Positions 1-8,281 are shown, numbered from the stretch's first letter. The stretch is DNA of 64,000 bases from Frigidibacter oleivorans (GCF_003993775.1 NZ_RJRZ01000009.1:62001-126000), one strand, 5' to 3'. The notes: generated by a model from the sequence alone, not told the origin. Numbers and translations: made by a program.

Positions 1-1340
1 CCGAACAGCATTTCACCCAGCCCCCGCCCCGTTATACCGAGGCGACGCTGGTGAAGCGGATGGAAGAGCTCGGCATCGGCCGGCCCTCGACCTATGCCTC
101 GATCGTCACCACGATCCAGGACCGCGAATATGTGCGCAAGGACAAGAACCGCCTGATCCCCGAAGACAAGGGGCGGCTGGTCACGGCCTTCCTGACCAAC
201 TTCTTCCGCCGCTATGTCGAATACGACTTCACCGCCGATCTGGAGGGCGAGCTCGACGACATCTCGGCCGGGTCGCGGGATTACAAGGAGGTGCTCGCCC
301 GGTTCTGGCGCGACTTCTCGGCGGCGATCGGCGAGACGAGCGAGCTGCGCATCACCGAGGTGCTGGAGAAGATCGACGAATTCCTCAGCCCGCATCTTTA
401 TCCGGCGCGGGCGGATGGCGGCGATCCGCGGATCTGTCCCACCTGCGGCACCGGGCGGCTGAACCTGAAGACGGCGCGGTCGGGCGGGGCCTTCATCGGC
501 TGTTCCAACTATCCCGACTGCCGCTATACCCGCCCGATCTCGGGCGGCGAGGAGGGCGCGGGCGGCGCCGACCGGGTGCTGGGGCTCGACGAGCAGGGGC
601 TGGAGGTCAGCCTGAAATCCGGGCGCTTCGGGCCCTATGTCCAGCGCGGCGAGGCGACGGCCGATCAGCCGAAGCCGCCGCGCGCCAGCCTGCCCAAGGG
701 CTGGTCGCCCGAGGATATGGATCTGGACCGGGCGCTGCGGCTGCTGGACCTGCCCCGCGCCATCGGCCCGCATCCCGAGGACGGGGTGACGGTCGAGGCC
801 GGGATCGGCCGCTTCGGCCCCTTCGTCAAGCACGGCTCGGTCTATGCCAACCTGCCCGATGTCGAGGAGGTCTTCACCATCGGCATGAACCGCGCGGTCG
901 AGGTGCTGGCGCAGAAGGCGGCGCGCGGCCCGGGCCGGGGTGCCGCCGCGCAGCCCCTGCGCGAGCTGGGCGACCATCCGGATGGCGGGCCGGTTCAGGT
1001 GATGCCGGGCCGCTATGGCCCTTACGTCAAATGGGGCAAGGTCAACGCCACCCTGCCCAAGGAGATGACGCCCGAGGCGGTGACGCTGGACCAGGCGCTG
1101 GAACTGGTGGCGGCGAAGGCCGGGAAAAGCGGCAAGAAGCCCGCGAAGAAGGCCGCGGCCAAACCCAGGGCGGCCGGTGCGGCGGCCCCCGGGGCGGAGG
1201 CCGCGACGAAGCCGGCGGCGAAGAAGACGGCAGCAAAGAAACCCGCGGCGAAGAAGCCGGCGGCCAAGGCCGGGGCTGCGAAGACCGCGGCCAAGGGCGC
1301 GACCGGGACTGCGGCATCCCGCAAGGCGGCGGGGGAATAG
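1..1340 (+). CDS. topA: DNA topoisomerase I, C-terminal part (5' end outside window)
   Basis: Type IA topoisomerase that relaxes negatively supercoiled DNA. The reading frame is open from base 3, so the gene starts outside the window and the active-site tyrosine is not visible. What is seen: the GIGRPSTYA motif typical of the end of the TopA catalytic core, a four-cysteine zinc ribbon (CPTC near 427-450 and GCSNYPDC near 502-526), then three related basic repeats (SGRFGPYV, IGRFGPFV, PGRYGPYV). It ends in a Lys/Ala/Pro tail of about 60 residues resembling histone H1, common in alphaproteobacterial TopA and presumably a nonspecific DNA contact. It stops at TAG 1338-1340. Identification is firm; only the length is unknown. 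Confidence 0.96.
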   Translation, partial: EQHFTQPPPRYTEATLVKRMEELGIGRPSTYASIVTTIQDREYVRKDKNRLIPEDKGRLVTAFLTNFFRRYVEYDFTADLEGELDDISAGSRDYKEVLARFWRDFSAAIGETSELRITEVLEKIDEFLSPHLYPARADGGDPRICPTCGTGRLNLKTARSGGAFIGCSNYPDCRYTRPISGGEEGAGGADRVLGLDEQGLEVSLKSGRFGPYVQRGEATADQPKPPRASLPKGWSPEDMDLDRALRLLDLPRAIGPHPEDGVTVEAGIGRFGPFVKHGSVYANLPDVEEVFTIGMNRAVEVLAQKAARGPGRGAAAQPLRELGDHPDGGPVQVMPGRYGPYVKWGKVNATLPKEMTPEAVTLDQALELVAAKAGKSGKKPAKKAAAKPRAAGAAAPGAEAATKPAAKKTAAKKPAAKKPAAKAGAAKTAAKGATGTAASRKAAGE

Positions 1341-1397
1341 CCCCCGCCCCGCCACAGGCCCGGCAAGACACGGCGCGGCACAACGGGGCGCGGCCGA

Positions 1398-1426
1398 TTG
1401 ACTTGCACAGGCGCGCTTGCCACAAC
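1398..1426 (+). promoter_or_regulatory. Candidate promoter upstream of scoA
   Basis: TTGACT (1398-1403) is separated by 17 bases from CACAAC (1421-1426), about 30 bases before the scoA start. The -35 is good and the -10 is weak, so this is only a candidate sigma-70 promoter for the CoA-transferase operon. Confidence 0.35.
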
Positions 1427-1455
1427 CCGAGGCGAGTTGACCCAGGGAGGATCGG

Positions 1456-2151
1456 ATGAAGAAGGTCTATGGCAGCGCAGGCGAGGCGCTCGACGGGCTG
1501 CTGTTCGACGGCATGCTGATCGCGGCGGGCGGCTTCGGCCTGTGCGGCATTCCCGAACTGCTGATCTCGGCGATCCGCGACGCGGGCACGAAGGACATCA
1601 CCATCGCCTCGAACAACTGCGGCGTCGATGACTTCGGGCTGGGCATCCTGCTGAAGACCCGCCAGATCCGGAAGATGATCTCGTCCTATGTCGGCGAGAA
1701 CGCGGAATTCATGCGCCAGTACCTGTCGGGGGAACTGGAACTGGAATTCAACCCGCAGGGCACGCTGGCCGAGCGCATGCGGGCGGGCGGCGCGGGCATC
1801 CCCGGCTTCTACACCAAGACCGGCGTGGGCACCGTGATCGCCGAAGGCAAGGACCACAAGGATTTCAACGGCGAGACCTATATCCTCGAAACCGGGCTCG
1901 TGGCCGACCTGTCGATCGTCAAGGCCTGGAAGGCGGACGAGACCGGCAACCTGGTGTTCCGCAAGACCGCGCGCAACTTCAACCCGCCTGCGGCGACCTG
2001 CGGCAAGATCTGCGTGGTCGAGGTCGAGGAAATCGTGCCGACCGGCAGCCTCGATCCCGATCACATCCACCTGCCGGGCATTTATGTGCATCGCCTGATC
2101 CAGGGCGAGCACGAGAAGCGGATCGAGAACCGCACCGTCCGCGCCGCCTGA
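1456..2151 (+). CDS. scoA: 3-oxoacid CoA-transferase subunit A
   Basis: Alpha subunit of succinyl-CoA:3-oxoacid (acetoacetate) CoA-transferase, which activates acetoacetate with succinyl-CoA in ketone-body and polyhydroxybutyrate breakdown. The 231 residues match the usual subunit A length. The family motif [10 protein letters not shown] is at residues 25-34, followed by conserved stretches around [10 protein letters not shown] and GAGIPGFYT. The ATG at 1456 follows a good ribosome-binding site (GGGAGG). The catalytic glutamate lies on subunit B, encoded at 4072-4701. Unlike the usual adjacent scoAB arrangement, two SGNH-like genes sit between them. Substrate preference (acetoacetate versus butyrate/acetate) cannot be settled by eye. 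Confidence 0.93.
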   Translation: MKKVYGSAGEALDGLLFDGMLIAAGGFGLCGIPELLISAIRDAGTKDITIASNNCGVDDFGLGILLKTRQIRKMISSYVGENAEFMRQYLSGELELEFNPQGTLAERMRAGGAGIPGFYTKTGVGTVIAEGKDHKDFNGETYILETGLVADLSIVKAWKADETGNLVFRKTARNFNPPAATCGKICVVEVEEIVPTGSLDPDHIHLPGIYVHRLIQGEHEKRIENRTVRAA

Positions 2152-2182
2152 CGGCCGGCGCGGCGCGCACGGGACCGGAGCC

Positions 2183-3187
2183 TTGGCCGGATCGCCCTAC
2201 AGCCGCCTGCCGCCCCGCGCCTTCTGGCGCAGCGCGGTGGCCGAGGCCGACCCGGCCGCCATATCCGACCTCTGGCGGCTGGCAGCCCCGCCCGCCCGTG
2301 ACGACCGGCTGTTCAGCCTCGGCGGCAGCGTCGCCGCCGCGCTGCACCGGGGGCTGGCCGCAACCGGCTGGAACGCGATCGAGGCCGAGCCGCTGCCGGT
2401 GCGCCTCCCCGAACCGGTGCTGGCGCGCTATGGCTGGGGCGCGGGTTCGGCCCGGACCGGCCCGGTGCCGACGCTGCGGCTGGCGCTGGAAATCCTGGCC
2501 GAGGCCGCCGGCGCGACCGGGTGGGAGGCCTGTGCCTGGCCGCTGGACGGGGATCGCGCCGGGCGCTTCGTCGACGGGCGCCGCCCCGGGGTCGAGCCCG
2601 CCGGCCTGCCCTCGGCCGAGGCAGTGGCCGCGGCGCGGGCGCAGCATCTGGTCGATCTGGCGCGCGGATTGGCCGGCGCAACCCTTGTCCTGATCGCGCC
2701 CTCGGACACCCGCGTCTGGCTGGACCCGGACACCGGTGCGGCCTGCCCGGCCCCGCCCCCGCACCGCCACCGGGTCGAGGAGACGAGCCTGCCCGGCCTT
2801 CGCGATGAGATCGCCGCCCTGCGCGCGCTTCTGGCGCAGCTGGCGCCGCAGGCCCGGCTGGTGCTGGCCATCTCGCCCGATCCGGCCGGGGGCGCGGCGG
2901 CCAAGGCGCTGCTGCGGGTGGCGATGGCCGAGGCGGAAGAGGCCGGCACCGCCGCCTATTTCCCGGCATGGGAGCTGCTGACCAATCCCGCCGCGCGCGG
3001 CGCGCTGCTGGACCCGGCCGGCGGCGCGCCCTCGCAGCAGGGGGCCGCGGCGCTGCTGGCGGCCTTCACCGGCGAGGCCGGCCAGACCCCTGCGGCAGCG
3101 CCCGGCCCCGATGCTGCCGGGGACACGGACGACGAGGAGGACGACCTCCTCTGCGAAGAGGCGCTGCTGGAGGCCTTCCGGCAATGA
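2183..3187 (+). CDS. GSCFA-like (degenerate) protein between scoA and scoB
   Basis: 334 residues. The opening (PYSRLPPRAFWRSAVAE) and the block SLGGSVAAALHRGL at about 45-58 resemble the GSCFA family, a GDSL/SGNH-hydrolase relative whose members often begin with a PYR-LP-RAFWR-type segment. Here the namesake GSCFA reads GGSVA, so the cysteine is lost and the motif is degenerate; hydrolase activity is doubtful. The C-terminus is acidic (TDDEEDDLL). I use TTG 2183 because no better start fits; GGAG lies just upstream. The stop overlaps the next gene's ATG (ATGA), so the two are translationally coupled. Function is unknown; family placement rests on motif memory. Confidence 0.6.
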   Translation: MAGSPYSRLPPRAFWRSAVAEADPAAISDLWRLAAPPARDDRLFSLGGSVAAALHRGLAATGWNAIEAEPLPVRLPEPVLARYGWGAGSARTGPVPTLRLALEILAEAAGATGWEACAWPLDGDRAGRFVDGRRPGVEPAGLPSAEAVAAARAQHLVDLARGLAGATLVLIAPSDTRVWLDPDTGAACPAPPPHRHRVEETSLPGLRDEIAALRALLAQLAPQARLVLAISPDPAGGAAAKALLRVAMAEAEEAGTAAYFPAWELLTNPAARGALLDPAGGAPSQQGAAALLAAFTGEAGQTPAAAPGPDAAGDTDDEEDDLLCEEALLEAFRQ

Positions 3188-4029
3188 GCGATCCGGGCGA
3201 CATGCGCGACGGGGCCCGCCCGCGCCTGCTGGTGATCGGCACCTCGCATGCGGGCACGCTGCGCATGGCGGAACCGGCGATCGCCGCGGACTGGCCCGAC
3301 CGGCGCCCCCAGTGGTATGCCCTGCCCGGCGGCGCCTTCGCCACCGCCCGGCGCGATGCCGAAGGGTATTTCGGCCCCGACCCGGACCATCCCACCGGCC
3401 CGCGCAAGGCGATCGAGTGGAACGGGCGCGACCGCATCGACCTGCGGCCGCATGACCGGATCCTGCTGGTTGGCGAACGGTTCCGGCTGTTCTACATCGC
3501 GGCGCTGCTGCGCGATGTCGACATCTGGGATCACCCCTCGCGCGGGGCGGCGCGCAGCCTGTCGCTGGCCTTCGTCACCGATGCCATCCGGGCGCTGGTC
3601 GATCTGGCCGCCGATCAGGTGCTGGCCCAGTTCGGCCCCGATGCCCGCATCACCGTCGCCCCGGCGCCCTACCCGCTGCTGCGCGCGGGCGAGCGCGGCT
3701 GGGGCCATGACCGGGCCATCGCCGGGCTGCGCGGCCTTCCCGCCGCGGCCGAGATCGAGGCGCTGTACGAACGCATCATCGGCGAGGCCCTTTCCGCGCG
3801 CGGCTATGGCTGCCTGTTCCAGCCGGACGAGACGCGCGCCGGCCCCTTCGCCACCGCCGACCGCTTTGCCCGGCCCGGCCCGGATGCGGCCCCCGGCGCC
3901 ACGCCCCTCCGGCCGGACCTGCGCCACATGAACGCGGCCTTCGGCCATCTCGTCTATGCCGCCTGGATGCAGCGCCTTGCGGCAGAGCCCGCGCCGCAAG
4001 GGCTTTCCGCAGCGCCGCACTTGCCCTAA
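3184..4029 (+). CDS. SGNH/GDSL-hydrolase-like protein
   Basis: 281 residues. It opens with LLVIGTSHAGTL (GTSH at 19-22), a nucleotide-fold strand followed by a serine, as in block I of SGNH hydrolases and polysaccharide-modifying SGNH domains. Further pieces that could belong to the fold are DRILLVGERFRLFY and, near the end, LRHMNAAFGHLVY, where a C-terminal His could complete a Ser-His pair. The ATG overlaps the stop of the upstream GSCFA-like gene and scoB follows after 42 bases, so all four genes are probably one transcript. There is no signal peptide, suggesting a cytoplasmic protein. The substrate is not known. Confidence 0.6.
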   Translation: MSDPGDMRDGARPRLLVIGTSHAGTLRMAEPAIAADWPDRRPQWYALPGGAFATARRDAEGYFGPDPDHPTGPRKAIEWNGRDRIDLRPHDRILLVGERFRLFYIAALLRDVDIWDHPSRGAARSLSLAFVTDAIRALVDLAADQVLAQFGPDARITVAPAPYPLLRAGERGWGHDRAIAGLRGLPAAAEIEALYERIIGEALSARGYGCLFQPDETRAGPFATADRFARPGPDAAPGATPLRPDLRHMNAAFGHLVYAAWMQRLAAEPAPQGLSAAPHLP

Positions 4030-4071
4030 TCATGCGTCCGGCGCCTGTTCGCGCCGTCAGAGGAGGAAGAC

Positions 4072-4701
4072 ATGCCCTGGGACCGCAACCAGATCGCCGC
4101 CCGCGCCGCCAAGGAACTGCAGGACGGGATGTATGTGAACCTCGGCATCGGCATTCCGACGCTGGTGTCGAACTACATTCCCGACGGCATGATGGTCACG
4201 CTGCAGTCGGAAAACGGCATGCTGGGGATGGGCCCCTTCCCGACCGAGGACAAGGTCGATGCCGACCTGATCAACGCGGGCAAGCAGACGATCACCGAAC
4301 TGCCCCATTCCGCCTATTTCGATTCGGCGCAGAGCTTCGGCATGATCCGCGGCGGCAAGATCGCGATGGCGATCCTCGGCGCGATGGAAGTGTCGGAAGA
4401 GGGCGATCTGGCGAACTGGATGATCCCGGGCAAGCTGGTCAAGGGCATGGGCGGGGCGATGGACCTCGTCGCCGGGGTGAAGCGGGTGGTCGTGGTGATG
4501 GACCACACCAACAAGGCCGGCGAATCGAAGGTGCTGAAGGAATGCACGCTGCCGCTGACCGGCAAGGCGGTGGTGGACCGGATCATCACCAATCTGGGCG
4601 TTCTCGACGTGGTCGAGGGCGGGCTGCGGATCGTCGAACTGGCCGATGGCGTCACCGAGGACCAGCTGCGCGCCTCGACCGAGGCGACGATCGTTGGCTG
4701 A
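4072..4701 (+). CDS. scoB: 3-oxoacid CoA-transferase subunit B
   Basis: Beta subunit of succinyl-CoA:3-oxoacid CoA-transferase; it carries the glutamate that forms the enzyme-CoA thioester. At 209 residues it is full length. LGIGIPTLV is at 24-32 and the SENG motif places the predicted catalytic glutamate at Glu47; the [14 protein letters not shown] and [18 protein letters not shown] blocks are typical of SCOT subunit B. A strong ribosome-binding site (AGGAGG) precedes the ATG. It must assemble with the product of scoA, 1.9 kb upstream. The GNAT gene follows within 5 bases. Confidence 0.94.
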   Translation: MPWDRNQIAARAAKELQDGMYVNLGIGIPTLVSNYIPDGMMVTLQSENGMLGMGPFPTEDKVDADLINAGKQTITELPHSAYFDSAQSFGMIRGGKIAMAILGAMEVSEEGDLANWMIPGKLVKGMGGAMDLVAGVKRVVVVMDHTNKAGESKVLKECTLPLTGKAVVDRIITNLGVLDVVEGGLRIVELADGVTEDQLRASTEATIVG

Positions 4702-4705
4702 GGGC

Positions 4706-4987
4706 ATGGACATCGCGAAAGAGATCGCCGGGTCCAAGGGCCGCTACGTCATCCGCCGCGACGGCGAAGAGGCGGAACTGACCTTCTCCATCGCCTCGCC
4801 GGTGCTGGTGATCGCCGATCACACCGGCGTCCCCGACAGCTTTCGCGGCACCGGCGCCGGACGGGCGCTGGTGGAACGGCTGGTGGCCGACGCGCGGGCC
4901 GAGGGGTTCAAGGTCGTCCCCCTCTGCCCCTTCGTGAACGGGCTCCGGCGGCGCCATCCCGAATGGGCGGACGTGTTCCAGGGCTGA
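4706..4987 (+). CDS. Small GNAT-family N-acetyltransferase (YidJ/YjdJ-like)
   Basis: 93 residues, the size of the minimal single-domain GNAT proteins of the YidJ/YjdJ group. The acetyl-CoA loop is recognisable as SFRGTGAGRALVERL, followed by the family ending KVVPLCPFV and a HPEW motif. Acceptor substrate unknown. I chose ATG 4706, four bases after the scoB stop; an in-frame TTG at 4694 overlapping scoB is possible. Probably co-transcribed with the CoA-transferase genes, but no metabolic link is evident. Confidence 0.8.
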   Translation: MDIAKEIAGSKGRYVIRRDGEEAELTFSIASPVLVIADHTGVPDSFRGTGAGRALVERLVADARAEGFKVVPLCPFVNGLRRRHPEWADVFQG

Positions 4988-5016
4988 GGTCCGGGGCCGG
5001 GTTCGCGGGCTGACGG

Positions 5017-6015
5017 TCAGCCCTGCGGCAGGCGAAAGACGCAGCCATCGCTGACCAGTTCCGGCGGGGTCAGGCACAGGCCCCGCGCCACCTGCCACGC
5101 CGCCAGCACCTTGGGCACATAGTCGCGCGTCTCGGCATAGGGCGGCACGCCGCCATTCGCCCGGACCGCGCCCTCGCCCGCGTTGTAGCCCGCCAGCACC
5201 ATCAGCGGGTCGCGGTCGAATTCGCGCATCAGCCAGTCCAGATAGGCGACGCCGCCGCGGATATTCTGCACCGGATCGGCCGAATCCGTCACGCCGAACC
5301 GGTCGGCCGTGGCCGGGATCAGCTGCATCAGCCCCACCGCCCCGGCCGAGGACACCGCCGCCGGCCTGCCGCCGCTTTCCACCCCGATCACCGCCAGCAC
5401 CAGCGCCGGCGACACCTGCGTGCCGATGGTCGCCATCAGGATGTCGCGCCCATGGGCGGTGGCGATTTCCTGCAGGCGCTGCAACCGGGGCGCGGCGACG
5501 GAGGATCCGCCCGGCCCCTGCGCCAGCGCGGCCAGCGCCTGCGGGAACCGGCCCTGCGCCTGGCCGAGGCTGGGCGACACCGTCTGCCAGAACCACTCAT
5601 AGCTGCCCGGCACTGCGGGCGGGGCCAGCCCGCCATCGCCGCCGCGCGGGATCGGCACCTCGGGCGGCGGCATCACCGCCGCCAGCATCCGCGCCTGTTC
5701 CGCCGGGTCGATCTGCACCGTGATCCGCTTGGCGGTGCCGGGCTTCGGCACGCTGATGCGCTTGGCCGAAAAGTCGGGATAGGGGGCGGGGACTGCCGGG
5801 GCGGGTTGCGGCAGCGCCGACGGGTTCGGGTCCGGCGCGACCGGCGAGGCGGGCAGCGCCTCGTCAGGCTTTTCCGACGGCACCACGGCCTTCACGACGT
5901 CACGGGCCGCGGCCTGCTGCGCGGCCGCACCCTGCGTCTGTGCCAGAAGGCCACCTGCCATCAGAAGACCGAGGACGGCGCCACCGGCCGCCACGCCCCG
6001 AAACCCATGCACCAT
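5017..6015 (-). CDS. Secreted soluble lytic transglycosylase (SLT domain)
   Basis: Cleaves peptidoglycan glycan strands to 1,6-anhydro products in the periplasm. Of 332 residues, the first ~30 form a signal peptide ending near AQTQGAAA, followed by a Pro/Ala-rich linker. The C-terminal SLT (GH23) domain spans about 195-310, with catalytic glutamate Glu213 in VESGG, then GLMQLIPATA and AGYNAGEGAV. I prefer ATG 6015, which has AGGA eight bases upstream, over the GTG at 6033. The gene is divergent from the Tad pilus operon. Such enzymes can open the wall for secretion machines, so a role in pilus assembly is possible but only inferred from position. Confidence 0.9.
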   Translation of the reverse strand: MVHGFRGVAAGGAVLGLLMAGGLLAQTQGAAAQQAAARDVVKAVVPSEKPDEALPASPVAPDPNPSALPQPAPAVPAPYPDFSAKRISVPKPGTAKRITVQIDPAEQARMLAAVMPPPEVPIPRGGDGGLAPPAVPGSYEWFWQTVSPSLGQAQGRFPQALAALAQGPGGSSVAAPRLQRLQEIATAHGRDILMATIGTQVSPALVLAVIGVESGGRPAAVSSAGAVGLMQLIPATADRFGVTDSADPVQNIRGGVAYLDWLMREFDRDPLMVLAGYNAGEGAVRANGGVPPYAETRDYVPKVLAAWQVARGLCLTPPELVSDGCVFRLPQG

Positions 6016-6262
6016 CGTGCCGGTCCTGTTCACTGCCCGTTGTTATCTTTGGTGGCAGTGTCGCAAGAATCGCGGCCGCGCGCCAGCCATCCCGGTTTCG
6101 ATCCTGCCGAAGCGTGGCCCGGACGCCCCTGCAATACCAGAGAGATACCCCCGAATTTCCTCTGGCACGCCCAGATTGCGCCACGTTCCGGGGTGAAAAG
6201 ACCTTCATACCGCAGCGGGAAGCCGGGCGGGTGGATCAAAGCGAAAACCTGGAGAGAAGACC

Positions 6263-6454
6263 ATGAAACTGTTCAACCTCGTCAAGACCTTCCGCAACGA
6301 CGAAGACGGCGCCGTGACCGTTGACTGGGTCGTGCTGACCGCCGCCGTCGTGGGCCTCGGCATCGTCGCCATGACCGCCATCGGCCCGGCGATCCGCACC
6401 ATGTCGGGCAACATCGCCTCCGACATCTCGACCGCCGACACGATCCCGAACTGA
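6263..6454 (+). CDS. flp: Flp/Fap-type pilin, copy 1
   Basis: 63-residue type IVb pilin precursor, the structural subunit of Tad pili. A short charged leader (MKLFNLVKTFRNDEDG) precedes a hydrophobic segment VVLTAAVVGLGIVAM. The expected cut is after Gly16. The canonical Flp signature has Glu at +5 and Tyr at +6 of the mature protein; here these are Asp21 and Trp22. GGAGAGAAG precedes the ATG. Copy 2 at 6742 differs by one base (Ser53 to Thr). It heads the pilus operon and is followed by a terminator-like hairpin, which could make it the most abundant transcript. Confidence 0.88.
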   Translation: MKLFNLVKTFRNDEDGAVTVDWVVLTAAVVGLGIVAMTAIGPAIRTMSGNIASDISTADTIPN

Positions 6455-6494
6455 TCCGTCCGCCTTCGGGCGACCGCATCGGCCAGCACCGAAG

Positions 6495-6519
6495 ACGCCC
6501 GCGCCCCCCGCGCGGGCGT
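6495..6519 (+). terminator. Hairpin after flp copy 1
   Basis: A perfect 10-bp stem (ACGCCCGCGC / GCGCGGGCGT) closes a five-C loop 40 bases after the flp stop, with a short T-containing tail. It looks like an intrinsic terminator or attenuator between the first pilin gene and the rest of the locus. Confidence 0.6.
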
Positions 6520-6741
6520 TCGCCGTTTCCGCAGCGCCCTGCGGGTCCGCGGCCGCCCCCCACTGTCGCCGCGCGGCCGTTGCGCCCCGGCATTACCGGC
6601 AAAATGGACCCACAATTCCCCCGCGGTGCCCCAAACGCGCCACGATCGGCGGTCAGAACATCCTCATCCGCAGCGGAAAGGACACGGGGCGCAACCGTCC
6701 ACCCGCCGCGGCGCAACAGCGAAGCCAGGAGAGAGAAGACC

Positions 6742-6933
6742 ATGAAACTGTTCAACCTCGTCAAGACCTTCCGCAACGACGAAGACGGCGCCGTGACCGT
6801 TGACTGGGTCGTGCTGACCGCCGCCGTCGTGGGCCTCGGCATCGTCGCCATGACCGCCATCGGCCCGGCGATCCGCACCATGTCGGGCAACATCGCCACC
6901 GACATCTCGACCGCCGACACGATCCCGAACTGA
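6742..6933 (+). CDS. flp: Flp/Fap-type pilin, copy 2
   Basis: Second 63-residue pilin precursor, identical to copy 1 except one base (S53T). Gly16 is the predicted cleavage position with the same Asp21-Trp22 variant of the processing motif. The ribosome-binding region (AGGAGAGAGAAGACC) and part of the further upstream sequence (6637-6677, compared with 6178-6220) are related to those of copy 1, so the duplicated unit included the promoter region. Near-complete identity, even at silent sites, points to recent duplication or gene conversion. A hairpin with a T-rich tail follows. Confidence 0.87.
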   Translation: MKLFNLVKTFRNDEDGAVTVDWVVLTAAVVGLGIVAMTAIGPAIRTMSGNIATDISTADTIPN

Positions 6934-6946
6934 TCCTGACACCAGA

Positions 6947-6977
6947 GGCCCCGTGCCACCGGCCCGGGGCCCTTATT
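6947..6977 (+). terminator. Hairpin with T-rich tail after flp copy 2
   Basis: GGCCCCG pairs with CGGGGCC, extended inwards by three pairs after one mismatch, and is followed by CTTATT. This is a good intrinsic-terminator shape 14 bases after the second pilin stop. Confidence 0.6.
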
Positions 6978-7026
6978 CCGTTCCGCTGCCCCGCGCGAAG
7001 ACGCGCATTTCGACAGGACCGCCCGC

Positions 7027-7305
7027 ATGCCGTCTCGGATGACCCGCCTTTCGCGCCGCCTTTCGGGGCTGCGTCCGGTTCTTCGCCCCGCGCTGGTGCT
7101 CGCCCGGCGGACCGGAACCGTGGCCGAACCGGTCGCCGGTCTCGCCCGCCGCGAGGAAGGGGCCGTCACCGTCGACTGGGTCGTGCTGACCTCGGCCGTC
7201 GTGCTGTTGGGCGGGATCATCGGCATGGCGCTGATCGGTCCCGTGACCGACCAGGGCGACACCATCGCCACCACGATCGAAAGCGCCGGATCGCTGAACG
7301 ACTGA
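7027..7305 (+). CDS. Pilin-like protein with long leader (third Flp-type gene)
   Basis: 92 residues. The core REEGAVTVDWVVLTSAVV closely matches the two Flp pilins, but it follows an unusually long basic leader of 45 residues (cut predicted after Gly45; Asp50-Trp51 in place of Glu-Tyr). The mature part is about 47 residues with one hydrophobic helix. It may be a minor pilin or pseudopilin of the Tad system, matured by the peptidase at 16886-17422. An internal start nearer the core is possible, but no in-frame ATG lies between residue 5 and the core, so I keep ATG 7027. Confidence 0.72.
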   Translation: MPSRMTRLSRRLSGLRPVLRPALVLARRTGTVAEPVAGLARREEGAVTVDWVVLTSAVVLLGGIIGMALIGPVTDQGDTIATTIESAGSLND

Positions 7306-7435
7306 TCGCGATCCTGCCGGGACCGTCGCACGGTTTCCGCCGTGTCACGTCCGCACCATGTTTTCGCCGCAATTGCGCGGCAGAAGCCTTTGCCGTCACG
7401 GCCAGTATGGCCCCGCCACCAAGGAGGCGCGCCTC

Positions 7436-8281
7436 ATGAGATTGGTCTTCGGACTCGTGCTGATCGCCGGCCTCGCGCTGGCGGGGTTTGCCGTCTACAT
7501 GGCGCAGGGCTACATGGCGCAGATGTCGCATGAACGCGACGCCCTGCGCGCCCAGCAGGCGCAGGCCGTGCCGCTGACCGATGTGCTGGTCGTCAAGATC
7601 GCGAAGAAATACGGCGAGCCGCTGACAGCCGCCGATGTCGTCGCGATCAAGTGGCAGAAGGATTCAGTCCCGCCGGGCGCCTTCACCGACCCCAAGCTGC
7701 TGTTCCCCGAGACCGGCCCCCAGACCCGCATCGTGCTGCGCGCGCTGGAACCGTTCGAGCCGATCCTGTCGGTCAAGGTGACCGAACCCGGCGAGGATGC
7801 GGGCCTGACCTCGCGCCTTGCCCCCGGGATGCGCGCCTTCACCATCCAGGTCGACGTGTCGAGCGGCGTGTCGGGCTTCCTGCGCCCGGGCGATTTCGTC
7901 GATGTGTTCTGGACCGGCACCTCCGGCGAGCAGCAGGTGACGAAGCTGATCGACACACGGGTGAAGCTGATCGCCATCGACCAGACCGCCGATTCCGAGA
8001 TCACCGACATTGCCCAGATCGCCCGCACCGTCACCGTCGAGGCGACGCCGCAGCAGGTAGCGGCGCTGACGTTGGCACAGTCCACGGGACGACTGACGCT
8101 GTCGCTGGTCGGCGTGGGCGACGAAACCGCGATCGACGCCGTCGAGGTCAGCCGCGACCAGTTGCTGGGCATCGAGAAGCAGGAACAGGTGGTCGAGGCC
8201 GCGCCGGTCGCCAAGGTCTGCACCATCCGCACCAATCGCGGCGGCGAATCGGTCGAGACGGTGATCCCCTGCACCAACTGA
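7436..8281 (+). CDS. cpaB: Flp pilus assembly protein CpaB/RcpC
   Basis: 281-residue inner-membrane-anchored periplasmic protein of the Tad pilus. One N-terminal helix (residues 2-18) is followed by an SAF-like region with LRALEPFEPILSVKVTEPG and the CpaB block RAFTIQVDVSSGVSGFLRPGD, including the usual GFLRPGDFVDV motif. A CxxC-like pair of cysteines occurs near the C-terminus (VCTIRT...VIPCTN). ATG 7436 has AAGGAGG nine bases upstream; the frame stays open further upstream without a better start. It lies in conserved order before the secretin gene. Confidence 0.92.
   Translation: MRLVFGLVLIAGLALAGFAVYMAQGYMAQMSHERDALRAQQAQAVPLTDVLVVKIAKKYGEPLTAADVVAIKWQKDSVPPGAFTDPKLLFPETGPQTRIVLRALEPFEPILSVKVTEPGEDAGLTSRLAPGMRAFTIQVDVSSGVSGFLRPGDFVDVFWTGTSGEQQVTKLIDTRVKLIAIDQTADSEITDIAQIARTVTVEATPQQVAALTLAQSTGRLTLSLVGVGDETAIDAVEVSRDQLLGIEKQEQVVEAAPVAKVCTIRTNRGGESVETVIPCTN

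Noticed and set aside
1177-1340. Frame change at the end of topA
   Set aside because: The Lys/Ala-rich tail is in frame with the rest of topA and typical of alphaproteobacterial topoisomerases; the alternative frames there have no start support.
6160-6182. TGGCAC...TTGC resembling a sigma-54 promoter before flp copy 1
   Set aside because: The GG and GC dinucleotides are 12 bases apart instead of the required 10, and copy 2 does not keep the pattern.
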